From Thermoflexus sp040289485 (GTDB taxonomy: Bacteria; Chloroflexota; Anaerolineae; Thermoflexales; Thermoflexaceae): a DNA stretch of 64,000 nucleotides. Below the pieces are notes generated by a model. That model saw nothing but the letters and a program-made list of their open reading frames with translations. It had not been told where the DNA came from and made no database searches. The translations under genes and the position numbers were made by a program. Shown here piece after piece: positions 23,760-32,987 of this stretch; positions within the stretch are counted from its first letter, which is position 1; each line of letters begins with the position of its first letter. The stretch spans positions 1 to 64,000 of the forward strand of contig NZ_PSLG01000003.1 of NCBI RefSeq assembly GCF_040289485.1. Direction: 5' to 3'.

Positions 23760-24830
23760 ATGGCACCAACGGCTTCTCCCCCGGCGAGGCCAGCCTCGTC
23801 CGGGCGTTATTACCGGCTGTTCGCCGTGATCTTGCTGGCCTCGACGATGCTCTCCGTCTGGCTGGGGATCGCCGTGGTGATGGCCGCGCGGGCCCAGCGC
23901 TGGCGCGCCATGGCCGGCATGGGGGCGCCCGGGAGCGGTCCCCTGGGGTTGCCCCCTCTTCCCGAGGTCGGGCGGATGCTCAACCCCATCGAGTGGCTCA
24001 GCCCCGCCCCCGTCTGGCCGGTCCCCGGGCGGTTGAACGTCCTGATCCTGGGGGTGGATCGCCGGCCGGAGGAGCGGGAGGTCCCCGTCCGCTCCGATGC
24101 GATTATGCTGATCGGCTTAGATCCCATCAGCCAGACGATCTCCGTGCTCTCCATCCCCCGCGATCTTTATGTGCCGATCCCCGGGCTGGAGGAGCGGGGG
24201 ATCTCACAAAGCCGGATCAACACCGCGTGTTTCTACGGCGATTACTATCATCTGGGGGGCTGCGGGGAACTGGCCAAGCAGACGGTGGCCTACAACTTCG
24301 GCCTTCCTGTCCATCGCTACGTCATCCTGGACTTCAACGGCTTCAAGAGGATCATCGACCTGGTCGGCGGGATCGAGGTGGAGGTCCCCCGCACCATCGT
24401 GGACAACGCCTATCCCACGGACGACTACCGGACGGAGCGCCTGGTGATCCCCGCTGGGCGCATCCATATGGACGGGGACCTAGCGTTGAAGTATGTCCGG
24501 ACCCGACACGCCGACAGCGATTTCGGCCGCCTCAAGCGGCAGCAGCAGGTCCTCATGGCCTTGCGGGCGAAGGTCCTCTCGTTGCGGGGGCTTCCCCAGA
24601 TCCCCGAGATCCTCCGGACGCTGGGGGATTCGGTGCAAACGGACCTCAGCGTCCCAGAGATGCTGGCCATCGCCCAGTTCGCTCGGGGTGTCCTCGAGGA
24701 TCGCATCCGCCTGCTGGCGGTGGAGCCGTCCATGGTCCGCCCGTGGCAGACCCCCGGTGGGGCTGCCGTCCTGATCCCGGACCGTCGGGCGCTGGCCGAT
24801 GTGGTGAAGGCCTTCCAGTGGGAGCGCTGA
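23760..24830 (+). CDS. LytR-CpsA-Psr (LCP) family cell-wall ligase
   Basis: Membrane-anchored phosphotransferase of the type that attaches glycopolymers from polyprenyl phosphate to peptidoglycan or other envelope acceptors. The 356 residues have a short cytoplasmic N-terminus, one membrane helix (about residues 20-43) and an outside LCP domain: LNVLILGVDRR (about 93), the Asp in RSDAIMLIGLD, SIPRDLYVPIPG, HRYVILDFNGFKRIIDLVGGIEV and LALKYVRTRHADSDFGR with the conserved arginines. It stands alone in its own transcription unit. Confidence 0.93.
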   Translation: MAPTASPPARPASSGRYYRLFAVILLASTMLSVWLGIAVVMAARAQRWRAMAGMGAPGSGPLGLPPLPEVGRMLNPIEWLSPAPVWPVPGRLNVLILGVDRRPEEREVPVRSDAIMLIGLDPISQTISVLSIPRDLYVPIPGLEERGISQSRINTACFYGDYYHLGGCGELAKQTVAYNFGLPVHRYVILDFNGFKRIIDLVGGIEVEVPRTIVDNAYPTDDYRTERLVIPAGRIHMDGDLALKYVRTRHADSDFGRLKRQQQVLMALRAKVLSLRGLPQIPEILRTLGDSVQTDLSVPEMLAIAQFARGVLEDRIRLLAVEPSMVRPWQTPGGAAVLIPDRRALADVVKAFQWER

Positions 24831-24842
24831 GACGGAGCGCGG

Positions 24843-24871
24843 TTGACGCCCGTCCATTGCCCCCTTAAAAT
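24843..24871 (+). promoter_or_regulatory. Promoter for the metallo-beta-lactamase fold gene
   Basis: TTGACG (24843-24848), 17 bp, TAAAAT (24866-24871). The predicted start is about 45 bp before the ATG at 24923. Confidence 0.8.
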
Positions 24872-24922
24872 GCCTGTGAGGAAGGCGGCCGGTTCGACGC
24901 TCCCGGGAGGGATCTCCTGCCC

Positions 24923-25816
24923 ATGCAGCGGGATCGGATCACCGAGGATATCTACGTCTTCACCAGCGATTTCTACGCCCAGGTGAACGCCGGGGTGGTC
25001 CTGGCTTCGGAAGGGATCGTGGTGATCGATACCCTGCCGTTCCCGGAGGAGACGGAGGGGATCGTCTCCCTGGTCCGGGAGGAAGCCGAGGGGCGCCCCC
25101 TTTACATCATCTTCACCCACTATCACGCCGACCACACCTTCGGCGCCTGCCTCTTCCCCGACGCGGTGGTCATCGCCCACGCCCTCTGCCGCCAGCGGCT
25201 GGAGGAGCGCGGGGAACAGGCGCTCCGGGAGGCCAAGGCCCAGGAGCCCTCCCTGGCCCGCCTCACCCTGCGCCTGCCGGATGTGCTGGTGGAGGCAGGG
25301 GATCTCGTGCTCCGCCTGGGCAACAAGACCCTTCACATCTTCCCGGCGCCTGGACATTCCGCCGACGGCCTGGCCGTCTACGTGCGGGAGGACCGCGTCC
25401 TTTTCGCCGGGGACGTGGTGATGCCCATCCCCTACATCGTGGATGGGGATGTGGATCAGATGACGGCCACCCTCGAGCATCTGCGTGGCTTCTCCATCGA
25501 AACCCTGGTCCCCGGCCACGGCGAGCCGATCCTGCGCGGAGAGGTGCCGGACGTGATCCAGGGCCATCTCAACTACCTGAACACCATCGTGCGGGAGGTC
25601 CGGCGCTATCTCCAGCAGGGGAAGCCCCAGGAGGCGCTGCGGGAGATCGACGTGGAAAGCTGCGGGATCCCGCGCATCGCCCTCAACGGGCTGGCCCCCC
25701 AACTCCACCGCCGGAACCTAGTGGCCCTGTATCAGCGCCTGAGCGCTGAGGCCCCGCCCGCCCGCCGGGGGGCAGGGGCCAAATCCGAGCGCCGCCCCGC
25801 TTCTCGCACCTCCTAA
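24923..25816 (+). CDS. Metallo-beta-lactamase fold hydrolase
   Basis: A 297-residue MBL-fold protein with the metal motif THYHADH (His66, His68, Asp70, His71), then PAPGHSADGLA, FAGD and VPGHGEP, giving a complete binuclear site. The C-terminal ~70 residues are helical with a basic, disordered tail. The substrate is unknown; the SoxH/quinoprotein-like and lactonase-like branches are both possible. Its TAA stop overlaps the convergent ferrochelatase stop, leaving no room for a terminator. Confidence 0.88.
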   Translation: MQRDRITEDIYVFTSDFYAQVNAGVVLASEGIVVIDTLPFPEETEGIVSLVREEAEGRPLYIIFTHYHADHTFGACLFPDAVVIAHALCRQRLEERGEQALREAKAQEPSLARLTLRLPDVLVEAGDLVLRLGNKTLHIFPAPGHSADGLAVYVREDRVLFAGDVVMPIPYIVDGDVDQMTATLEHLRGFSIETLVPGHGEPILRGEVPDVIQGHLNYLNTIVREVRRYLQQGKPQEALREIDVESCGIPRIALNGLAPQLHRRNLVALYQRLSAEAPPARRGAGAKSERRPASRTS

Positions 25817-26739
25817 GCGGATCCCCCGATCGCCTCGCAGACCAGCGCCGCCAGCGTCTCGATGAGGAGCGGGTCATCGTTCAAGGAACGGGAGCGCCGG
25901 AAGGTCAACCCGAGCCGCTCCGCGTGCTCCCGGGCCTCCACGTCCAGGTCGTAAAGGACCTCCAGGTGGTCGGCGATGAAGCCGATGGGACAGACGACCA
26001 CATGACGGACCTGCCCCTCCCGGGCGAGGTCCGTCAGGACCTCCAGCAGATCCGGGCCCAGCCAGGGCTCCCCAGTGGCGCTGGCGCTCTGATAGGCGAA
26101 GGTCCAGCGCTCCAGGCCGAGCAGCCGGGCCACCCGCCCGGCCGAGTCCAGCAGTTCCGTCTCGTAGGGATCTCCCTCCGCCCGCAGCCGGGCCGGGAGG
26201 CTGTGGGCCGTGAAGAGGACGTGCGTGGCCTCCGGCGGGAGGCCCTCCAGGGCTTCCCGGAGCCGTATGGCCACCGCCCTCAGGAAGAGGGGATGGCTTC
26301 CCCAGCGATGGATCTCCAGGAGGGCGATGTCGGCGCCCCGATCGGCCAGCGCCCGGCGGACGGCGGCATGGTAGGCGCCCACACTCATCTGGGAATAGTG
26401 AGGGGCTAGCGGGATGGCCACCAGCTGCGAAATGCCCTCCGCCAGCAGATCGGCCACCGCCTCCTCGATGAACGGGGGGCTGTGCCGCATGCCGATGCGC
26501 ACCCGAAATGTATGGCCGAAGGCCATGGCCTCCAGGCGGGCCGCCAGGGCGCGGGCCTGGGCTTGAGTGATCTCCAGCAAGGGGGAGCGGCCGCCGATCC
26601 GGCGGTAGCGTTCCTGCAGCGCCGCCACCTGCTCCGGGGACGGCCGACGGCCGCCCCGGATGTGGGTGTAGTAAGCCTCCACCTCCGCGAGGGAGCGCGG
26701 CGTCCCGTAAGCCATCAGCAAGATCCCGATGCGCGCCAT
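25813..26739 (-). CDS. cpfC: Coproporphyrin III ferrochelatase
   Basis: Inserts iron into coproporphyrin III (formerly HemH). The 308 residues resemble the Gram-positive soluble enzyme: LLMAYGTPRSLAEVEAYYTHIRGG at the start, PLAPHYSQMSVGAYH with the metal-site histidine, TAHSLPAR, and GFIADHLEVLYDLDVEA with the conserved glutamate. The presence of ChdC in the operon indicates the coproporphyrin route rather than protoporphyrin. The ATG at 26739 has GGAGGTGGG; the GTG six bases earlier lies inside it. Last gene of the haem operon. Confidence 0.94.
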   Translation of the reverse strand: MARIGILLMAYGTPRSLAEVEAYYTHIRGGRRPSPEQVAALQERYRRIGGRSPLLEITQAQARALAARLEAMAFGHTFRVRIGMRHSPPFIEEAVADLLAEGISQLVAIPLAPHYSQMSVGAYHAAVRRALADRGADIALLEIHRWGSHPLFLRAVAIRLREALEGLPPEATHVLFTAHSLPARLRAEGDPYETELLDSAGRVARLLGLERWTFAYQSASATGEPWLGPDLLEVLTDLAREGQVRHVVVCPIGFIADHLEVLYDLDVEAREHAERLGLTFRRSRSLNDDPLLIETLAALVCEAIGGSA

Positions 26740-26751
26740 TCCCACCTCCGT

Positions 26752-28152
26752 TCATTTGTTCTCCTGCAAAAGGGCCACGAGGCGCTGCGCCGCCTCGCGG
26801 GCTTGGCGGATGAGATCTGGCAGGCCGATCCCACGGTAGGAAGCGCCGATCAGGAGCAGGCCCGGGTAGATCGCCAGCATCCGTGCCAGGGCGGCCATCC
26901 GTTCCCCATGGCCCACCTCGTATTGCGGGAGCCCCTCCGGCCAACGGTGCACCCATCCGCGGATGGGATCCCCCTGGAGGCGGAGGACCGGGCGCAGGGC
27001 CTGGAGGGTTTGCGCGATCAGCACTTCGTCGGGGACGTCCAGCGGCGGCGGGCGGTCCGCCGATCCCATAAAGGCCCGGAGGAGGACGAAGCCGGGGGGC
27101 GCGCGATGGGGCCATTTGGAGGAAGACCAAGTGCAGGCCGTCAGGGGGAAGGGCTCCGTCCGGGGGACCAGGAAGCCGCTTCCCCGGAGCGGATGGCCCA
27201 CCTGCTCCCGCCGGAAGGCAAGGGAAAGGACCACAACGGAAGCGAAGGGGATGCGGCGGAGCAGGGCGGCTGCTTCCGGGAGGAGCCCCGCGATCCACGG
27301 GGCGGCCGCCGGCGCGGGGACGGCGAGCAGAACCCCTTCGCCCTCCAGGGAGGTGCCGTCGTCCAGGGCAACGCGGTAGCGGACCCTCCGGTCGGTGCGT
27401 TGGGCTGCGAGGCCGACGGCCGAGCGCCCCAGGAGCAGGTGCGTGTGGGAAAGGGCGGCGGCCAGCCGCCGGGCCAGGGCGCCCATGCCGGACCGGAGGG
27501 ACAGGAAGGCAGGACCGGGCGAGGACGGAACGGGGCGGGCCCGAAGCCCCCGGGCCAGGCTCCCCCAGCGGCGCTCCAGCTCGGCGAACTGGGGATACAA
27601 GGCCTGGAGGCTCAGCCGCCACGGATCGCCGGCATGGATCCCGGCCAGCAAGGGCTCGGCGATCCCCTCGGCGAAAGCGCGCCCGAACCGGCGCCGCAGG
27701 AACGCCGCCAGGGGCTCATCCCCATCCGCCCGGCGCGGGGGGATCCACGGCTCCAGCAGGGCGCGCAGCCATCCCCTCCACCCGAGCAGCGCGGCTATCC
27801 TCCAAAGGGCCGCCGGCCGGGGCTCCAGGCGGAGCAGGGCGTCCGGGATCGGATGGAGCCTCCCGCCCCGCCACACGAAAACCGTCCGCTCTTGCGGGGC
27901 CACCGCCTCCTCCTCCAATCCCAGTTCCCGCAGGAGGGCGACGCCCTCCGGTTGGAGGGCCCGGAAGGAATCTGGGCCCCCCTCCACGAGGAACCCCTCC
28001 TCCACTTCCGTGACCACCTTCCCGCCCAGGCGGCGCTCCCGCTCCACCAGCCAGATTTCTCCCCGCCACCGCCCGGCGCGCAGGGCCTGCTCCAGGAAGT
28101 AGGCCGCGCTCAGCCCGGCGATCCCGCCCCCGACGATCACCACCCGCGCCAT
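26752..28152 (-). CDS. cgoX: Coproporphyrinogen III oxidase, HemY/CgoX type
   Basis: FAD-dependent oxidase that turns coproporphyrinogen III into coproporphyrin III. The 466 residues begin with the Rossmann motif VVIVGGGIAGLSAAYFLEQA and continue with the GG-doublet region RRLGGKVVTE; the C-terminal LLIGASYRGIGLPDLIRQA is the FAD-binding end of this family. It overlaps hemE by 16 bases and lies 12 bp before the ferrochelatase. No membrane anchor is seen, in line with soluble Gram-positive-type enzymes. Confidence 0.94.
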   Translation of the reverse strand: MARVVIVGGGIAGLSAAYFLEQALRAGRWRGEIWLVERERRLGGKVVTEVEEGFLVEGGPDSFRALQPEGVALLRELGLEEEAVAPQERTVFVWRGGRLHPIPDALLRLEPRPAALWRIAALLGWRGWLRALLEPWIPPRRADGDEPLAAFLRRRFGRAFAEGIAEPLLAGIHAGDPWRLSLQALYPQFAELERRWGSLARGLRARPVPSSPGPAFLSLRSGMGALARRLAAALSHTHLLLGRSAVGLAAQRTDRRVRYRVALDDGTSLEGEGVLLAVPAPAAAPWIAGLLPEAAALLRRIPFASVVVLSLAFRREQVGHPLRGSGFLVPRTEPFPLTACTWSSSKWPHRAPPGFVLLRAFMGSADRPPPLDVPDEVLIAQTLQALRPVLRLQGDPIRGWVHRWPEGLPQYEVGHGERMAALARMLAIYPGLLLIGASYRGIGLPDLIRQAREAAQRLVALLQENK

Positions 28153-29201
28153 GGCTCCCCCCCGGCCGCCGGGCCCCGCCCGCCGTGGGCATGGACCCAG
28201 TCCACCAGCCGCGCTACGGTGTCAGGGGGTGTTTCCGGCAGCAAGCCGTGGCCGGTGTTGAAGATGTGGCCGGGCCGGCCGCCGGCCTGGGCCAGAATGC
28301 GCGCCGCGTGCTCGGCCACGACCGGGAAGGGGGCCAGGAGGACGGCGGGATCCAGGTTCCCCTGGACCGCCACGCCCTTCCCCAGGCGGGCCCAGGCCTG
28401 ATCCAGTGGCACCCGCCAATCCAGCCCGATCACCGTCCCCCCCGTCTCCCGCATGGCCTCCAGCAGGGCAGCCGTGCCGGTTCCGAAGAAGATCACCGGG
28501 ATCCCAGTGGGCGCGAGGGCGGCCATGAGGGCCTGCAGATAGGGCTGGACGAAGGCCCGGTAGTCTTGCGGGTTCAGCACCCCCAGCCAGCTTTCGAACA
28601 CCTGTAGGGCGTGGACGCCGGCAGCGATCTGGGCGAGGGCGAAGCGCTGCAGGCTTTCGGTCAGGATGCGCATCATGGCGTGCCAGAGGGACGGCTCGGC
28701 GAACATCAACGCCCGGACCCGGGCGAAGTCCCGGGACGCCCGTCCCTCGATCAGATAACAGGCCAAGGTGAAAGGCCCCCCGAGGAAGCCGATGAGGGGC
28801 ACTGAGAGGTCCTGGCGGAGGATGCGGATGGTCTCCAGCACGAAGGGCAGGTCGGCCTCCGGCTCCAGCGGGCGCAGGCGGGCGAGGTCGGCGGCCGACC
28901 GCACTGGTCGCTCGACCACCGGCCCGACGGCCTCCTCGATGGCGAGGGAGAAGCCCATCCCCATCAGCGGGAGCGTGAGGTCGGAGAACAGGATGGCGGC
29001 GTCCAGGTCGAAGCGCTGCAACGGCATCCGGGTGACGGCCGCGGCCAGTTCCGGGTGGCGGCAGAGGGCCAGGAAGCCATAGCGGGAGCGCAGCGCCCGG
29101 TATTCGGGGAGATAGCGGCCGGCCTGGCGCATGAACCAGACCGGGGTGGTGTCGACCGGTTGCCGGCGGCAGGCCCGGAGGAAGCGGTCGTTAAAGGCCA
29201 C
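28137..29201 (-). CDS. hemE: Uroporphyrinogen decarboxylase
   Basis: Removes four carboxylates from uroporphyrinogen III to give coproporphyrinogen III. The 354 residues carry the signatures PVWFMRQAGRYLPEYR (about residues 20-35) and the later GFLGGPFTLACYLIEG; the conserved Asp lies in the FDLDAAILFSDLTLPL segment. It overlaps hemL by 11 bases and cgoX by 16, so expression is tightly coupled. Confidence 0.96.
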   Translation of the reverse strand: MAFNDRFLRACRRQPVDTTPVWFMRQAGRYLPEYRALRSRYGFLALCRHPELAAAVTRMPLQRFDLDAAILFSDLTLPLMGMGFSLAIEEAVGPVVERPVRSAADLARLRPLEPEADLPFVLETIRILRQDLSVPLIGFLGGPFTLACYLIEGRASRDFARVRALMFAEPSLWHAMMRILTESLQRFALAQIAAGVHALQVFESWLGVLNPQDYRAFVQPYLQALMAALAPTGIPVIFFGTGTAALLEAMRETGGTVIGLDWRVPLDQAWARLGKGVAVQGNLDPAVLLAPFPVVAEHAARILAQAGGRPGHIFNTGHGLLPETPPDTVARLVDWVHAHGGRGPAAGGEPWRGW

Positions 29202-30501
29202 AGGCCACCTCCTGGAAGGCCTCGCGGGCCGCCCGGATCGTCCGCTCGATGTGGTACTCGGTGTGGGCGGCCGACACGAACCACGCCTCCAGGGGCGAGG
29301 GGGGCAGATAGACCCCCCGCTGGAGCATCGCGTGGAAGAAGCGGGCGTAGCGCCCCCGATCCGTGGCCGTCGCCGTGGCCTCGTCCACCACCTCGTGCTC
29401 GGTGAAGAACAGGCTGAGCATCGATCCCACCCGGTGGATCTGAACGGGGACCCCGGCGGCGGCCGCGGCGTCGCGCAGGCCTTCCGCCAGGGCCGCGGCG
29501 CATCGCTCCAGCCCTTCGTAAACCTCCGGGGTGAGGGCCTCCAAGGTGGCTAAGCCCGCGGCCATCCCCAGCGGGTGCCCGGAGAAGGTCCCCGCCTGAT
29601 ACACCGGGCCCTCCGGGGCCACCCGGTCCATCAGTGCTCCCCGCCCGCCGTAGGCGCCGACGGGGAACCCCCCGCCCAGGACCTTTCCCAGACAGGTGAG
29701 GTCCGGGGTGACGCGGTAGCGGGTCTGGGCGCCACCCCGATCCACCCGGAACCCGGTGATCACCTCGTCGAAGACCAGCAGCGCGCCGTAGCGGTGGGTG
29801 AGGTCCCGGAGGCCCTCCAGGAAGCCCGGCCGGGGAGGCACCACGCCCATGTTCCCTGCCACTGGCTCCACGATCACCGCCGCGATCTGATCGGGGAACC
29901 GCTCGAAGAGGGCGGCGACGGCCGCCAGGTCGTTATAAGGGGCCACCAGCGTGTCCTGGACCCAGAGGGGGGAGACGCCGGCGCTGTCGGGAAGCCCCAG
30001 GGCCGCCACCCCGGAGCCTGCCCGGGCCAGCAGGAAATCGGCGTGGCCGTGATAGCCACCGGCGAACTTAAGGACCTTCGGCCTCCCGGTCGCCGCGCGG
30101 GCCACCCGCAGCGCGCTCATCACCGCCTCGGTCCCCGAGTTGACAAATCGAATTTTTTCGATCGATGGAAGGGCCTCGCGGACGCGGCGGGCGAGGGCGA
30201 CCTCGGCCTCCGTGGGGGCGCCGAAGAGGATCCCCCGGCGGAGGGCCCTGCGCAGCGCCCGGACCACAGGGGGAGGGCAGTGGCCCAGGATCAAGGCCCC
30301 CCACCCGCAGACGTAATCGATGTAACGGTTCCCATCCACGTCGTAGAGGTAAGGGCCTTTGCCCCGAGCGATGAAGCGGGGGATGCCGCCCACCGCCCGG
30401 AAGGCCCGCACCGGGCTGGAGACCCCACCGGGCATAAGGCCCCGCGCGGTTTCGTAGAGGCGCTGGGAGTTCTTCGCTGGGCGCATCGGGTTGCGGGCCA
30501 T
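29191..30501 (-). CDS. hemL: Glutamate-1-semialdehyde 2,1-aminomutase
   Basis: PLP enzyme that makes 5-aminolevulinate in the C5 pathway. The 436 residues include GGVSSPVRAFRAVGG at the N-terminus, FVNSGTEAVMSALRVARAATGR, LLVFDEVITGFR and the PLP lysine in LTCLGKVLGGGFPVGAYGG. It shows that this organism uses the glutamate route; hemA and hemC are not in the window. It follows the radical SAM gene by 13 bp. Confidence 0.96.
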   Translation of the reverse strand: MARNPMRPAKNSQRLYETARGLMPGGVSSPVRAFRAVGGIPRFIARGKGPYLYDVDGNRYIDYVCGWGALILGHCPPPVVRALRRALRRGILFGAPTEAEVALARRVREALPSIEKIRFVNSGTEAVMSALRVARAATGRPKVLKFAGGYHGHADFLLARAGSGVAALGLPDSAGVSPLWVQDTLVAPYNDLAAVAALFERFPDQIAAVIVEPVAGNMGVVPPRPGFLEGLRDLTHRYGALLVFDEVITGFRVDRGGAQTRYRVTPDLTCLGKVLGGGFPVGAYGGRGALMDRVAPEGPVYQAGTFSGHPLGMAAGLATLEALTPEVYEGLERCAAALAEGLRDAAAAAGVPVQIHRVGSMLSLFFTEHEVVDEATATATDRGRYARFFHAMLQRGVYLPPSPLEAWFVSAAHTEYHIERTIRAAREAFQEVACGL

Positions 30502-30514
30502 CGGAGCCTCCCCG

Positions 30515-31540
30515 TTACGGCGAATAGGGACAGAGCGGATCGCTCTCCAGGGGGTCGCCGGTGACGGCGTAGGCCCGGGCTCGGGATCCCCCGCAGATCG
30601 CCCGGAAGGGACACCGGCCGCATTTCCTCTTCAGGCGGTCAGGATCCCGCAGGGCCCGGAACACAGGATGCTCCCGGTAGACGGCCACCGGGTCCTCCCG
30701 ACGGACGTCCCTCAGCGGGAGAGGCAGGAAGCCTGCCGGATAGATCTCGCCGATGTGGGAGACAAACATGATCCCGTTGCCGTCTCGCACCCCGAAGCCC
30801 CGCCGGATCTCCACCGGCACGTCCTTGCCGTTCCGCTGCACGGCCACGCGGCGGTAGTGGGGCGCCTCGGTGGTCTTGATCGAGAAGGGCACCTGAGGGG
30901 CCAGGTCGAGGAGCCAGTGCATCAGCCTCTCGCTCTCCTCCGGGGAGATCTCCCGCAGCACCCGGCCGCGGCCGGTGGGCACGAGGAAGAACAGGCTCCA
31001 GCGGGCGACCCCCCATTCGATCAGCCGATCCACCATGGCCGGCAGGTCTCCCACGGTCTCGGCGCAGACCAGGGTGTTGACCTGCACCGGCAGGCCGGCC
31101 GCCCGCGCCCATCGGACAGCCCGCACCGTCCCCTCGAAACTGCCCGGCACGCCGCGCAGGGCATCGTGGCGTTCCGCCGTCGCCCCGTCCAGGCTGAGGG
31201 CCAGCATCCAGACCCCCGCCGCCTGCAGCCGCCGGATCACCCCCTCGGTGAGGGCGTAGGTTCCGCTGGGCGTCAGGGCCACCGAGAAGCCCCGCTCCCG
31301 CGCCGCGGCGATCAGGTCGAACAGGTCCGGGCGCTGAAGGGGATCCCCGCCGGTGAGGACCAGATGGGGGAGCGGCGGGCCGAAGGCGGCCAGCCGGTCC
31401 AGGAGGGCCAGACCCTCCACCGTGGAGAGCTCCCGCGGATCGCGCCAGGGGATGGCCTCCGCCCGGCAGTGACGGCAGGCCAGTTCGCACGCCCGCGTCA
31501 GTTCCCAGTAGATCAACAGGGGCCGCTCTTCGTAACGCAT
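30515..31540 (-). CDS. Radical SAM/SPASM protein, AhbD/NirJ-like
   Basis: A 341-residue radical SAM enzyme. The [4Fe-4S]/AdoMet motif is CELACRHC (about residues 18-25), with the glycine-rich LVLTGGDPLQRPDLF after it. The C-terminus has an SPASM-type cluster motif: CGRCPFRAICGG and a final Cys in SDPLCPYSP. This layout matches haem-related radical SAM proteins (AhbD, NirJ) and the TIGR04053 group. AhbD decarboxylates iron-coproporphyrin III to haem without oxygen. Its place between chdC and hemL supports such a role, but the activity is inferred. Confidence 0.85.
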   Translation of the reverse strand: MRYEERPLLIYWELTRACELACRHCRAEAIPWRDPRELSTVEGLALLDRLAAFGPPLPHLVLTGGDPLQRPDLFDLIAAARERGFSVALTPSGTYALTEGVIRRLQAAGVWMLALSLDGATAERHDALRGVPGSFEGTVRAVRWARAAGLPVQVNTLVCAETVGDLPAMVDRLIEWGVARWSLFFLVPTGRGRVLREISPEESERLMHWLLDLAPQVPFSIKTTEAPHYRRVAVQRNGKDVPVEIRRGFGVRDGNGIMFVSHIGEIYPAGFLPLPLRDVRREDPVAVYREHPVFRALRDPDRLKRKCGRCPFRAICGGSRARAYAVTGDPLESDPLCPYSP

Positions 31541-31550
31541 CGCCCCCTCC

Positions 31551-32231
31551 TCACCCGAGGTCGGCGAACAGTTCCTCCGACGGTCGGCGGAGGGCTGTGT
31601 AGATCGGTGTGTCCCGCAAGGTGTAGCGGCGAGCCTCCGTTCCCCGCAGCGTCTGGACCAGGTCGGAGAACAGGGCCAGATCGGCGGTCTCGTAGACCAC
31701 CACGAACTCTTGGTCCTGCAGCCCGAAAGCGTAAAGGAGCCACTGCCGGATGGCCGGATATTGCCTCCCTACGCGGATGTGTTCGTTCATCATCCCCTGC
31801 CGCGCGTCCTTGCTCAGCAAATACCAATCCGTCGTCTTCACGAAGGGGTAGACGATAAGGTAGAGGTCCCGTTCCGGGGCGAAGGGGTCGATCTCCTGGG
31901 GGGAGCGGCCGGCGGCATAGGGGGAGGGCCGGGTGAGACCCCACAGGGTCTGGACCGGCTGGATCCGGGCGCGGCAGGCGTTGGCCGCCCGGGCGAAACG
32001 GGCGAAGAACCGGGCCGGGGCCTCGGGGTCCTCCACAGGCTCTGCGCTCCAGATCAGCAGGTCCGCCTCCGTCCGGGTCGGGAACACCTGGTAGAGGTGG
32101 ACCGCGGCGGCGATCCCGCGGAAGCCCTCCCACCACGCGGCGGCCTGGGCGCGCCGCTGGGCCGGCGGGAGGGACCAGAAGGCCTCGCTGAACCGGAAGA
32201 CGGCGAAATGGCCGAGGACAGGCTTCTCCAT
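31551..32231 (-). CDS. chdC: Coproheme decarboxylase (HemQ/ChdC)
   Basis: Last step of the coproporphyrin haem pathway: oxidative decarboxylation of coproheme to haem b using peroxide. The 226 residues form a dimeric alpha/beta-barrel. By motif comparison with the Gram-positive enzymes, Tyr128 and Lys132 in YPFVKTTDWY correspond to the catalytic Tyr and Lys, Trp136 to the conserved Trp, and His151 in NEHIRVGRQYP to the haem-ligand His. It lies 21 bp after the hemB fragment and 10 bp before the radical SAM gene. Confidence 0.93.
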   Translation of the reverse strand: MEKPVLGHFAVFRFSEAFWSLPPAQRRAQAAAWWEGFRGIAAAVHLYQVFPTRTEADLLIWSAEPVEDPEAPARFFARFARAANACRARIQPVQTLWGLTRPSPYAAGRSPQEIDPFAPERDLYLIVYPFVKTTDWYLLSKDARQGMMNEHIRVGRQYPAIRQWLLYAFGLQDQEFVVVYETADLALFSDLVQTLRGTEARRYTLRDTPIYTALRRPSEELFADLG

Positions 32232-32252
32232 CGTGGGACCTCCGGAAAGGGA

Positions 32253-32987
32253 TCAGAGGGCCATCGGGATCTCCCCGCGGAGGAGCCGCGCGGCCTCTTT
32301 CGCGAAGTAGGTGATGATGAGATCCGCCCCCGCCCGCTGGATGGCCGTCAGGATCTCCAGCATCGCCCGCGTCTCGTCCAGCCAGCCCATGGCGGCGGCG
32401 GCCTTCACCATGCTGTATTCGCCGCTCACGTTGTAGGCGGCGATGGGATGATCGAAGCGCTGACGGGCCTGTCGGATCACGTCCAGGTAGGCGAGGGCCG
32501 GTTTCACCATCACGATGTCTGCCCCCTGGGCGATGTCCCGCTCGATCTCCCGCAGCGCCTCCCGGGCGTTGGCCGGATCCATCTGGTAGCCACGCCGATC
32601 GCCGAAGCGGGGCGCCGAGTCGGCGGCCTCCCGGAAGGGTCCGTAAAAGGCCGAGGCGAACTTGGCCGAGTAGGCCATGATCCCCACGTGGAGGAAGCCG
32701 GCCTCGTCCAAGGCCTCCCGGATGGCTCGGACCTGCCCGTCCATCATCGCGCTGGGGGCGACGAGATCCGCCCCGGCCGCCGCGTGGGATACGGCCATGC
32801 GGGCCAGGAGGGGCAATGTGGCGTCGTTGTCCACCTGGCCGTCTCGCACGACTCCGCAGTGGCCGTGGTCGGTGTAGGCGCAGAGGCCAGCGAACGATCC
32901 GACGGTCCAGGGGCATGCGGGGAAGGCGGCCCGGCGCCCACCGCGCCGCACCGCATGGGACGGGGATCCCGGCGGGCCTCTCTCCAT
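32253..32987 (-). pseudogene. hemB: hemB fragment: C-terminal two-thirds of porphobilinogen synthase
   Basis: From about residue 35 on, the frame is unmistakable HemB: LCAYTDHGHCG with two of the three metal cysteines, the Schiff-base lysines in AYSAKFASAF and VMVKPALAY, and GDRRGYQMDPANAREALRE through ITYFAKEAARLL. The first ~115 residues of a normal 325-335-residue enzyme (RRLR, YPLFV and MPG motifs) are missing. They are replaced by ~34 Arg/Gly/Pro-rich residues without similarity, and I found the missing part in neither of the other two frames upstream. The break lies near 32885. It may be a truncated pseudogene, a deletion scar or an assembly join. Confidence 0.8.
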
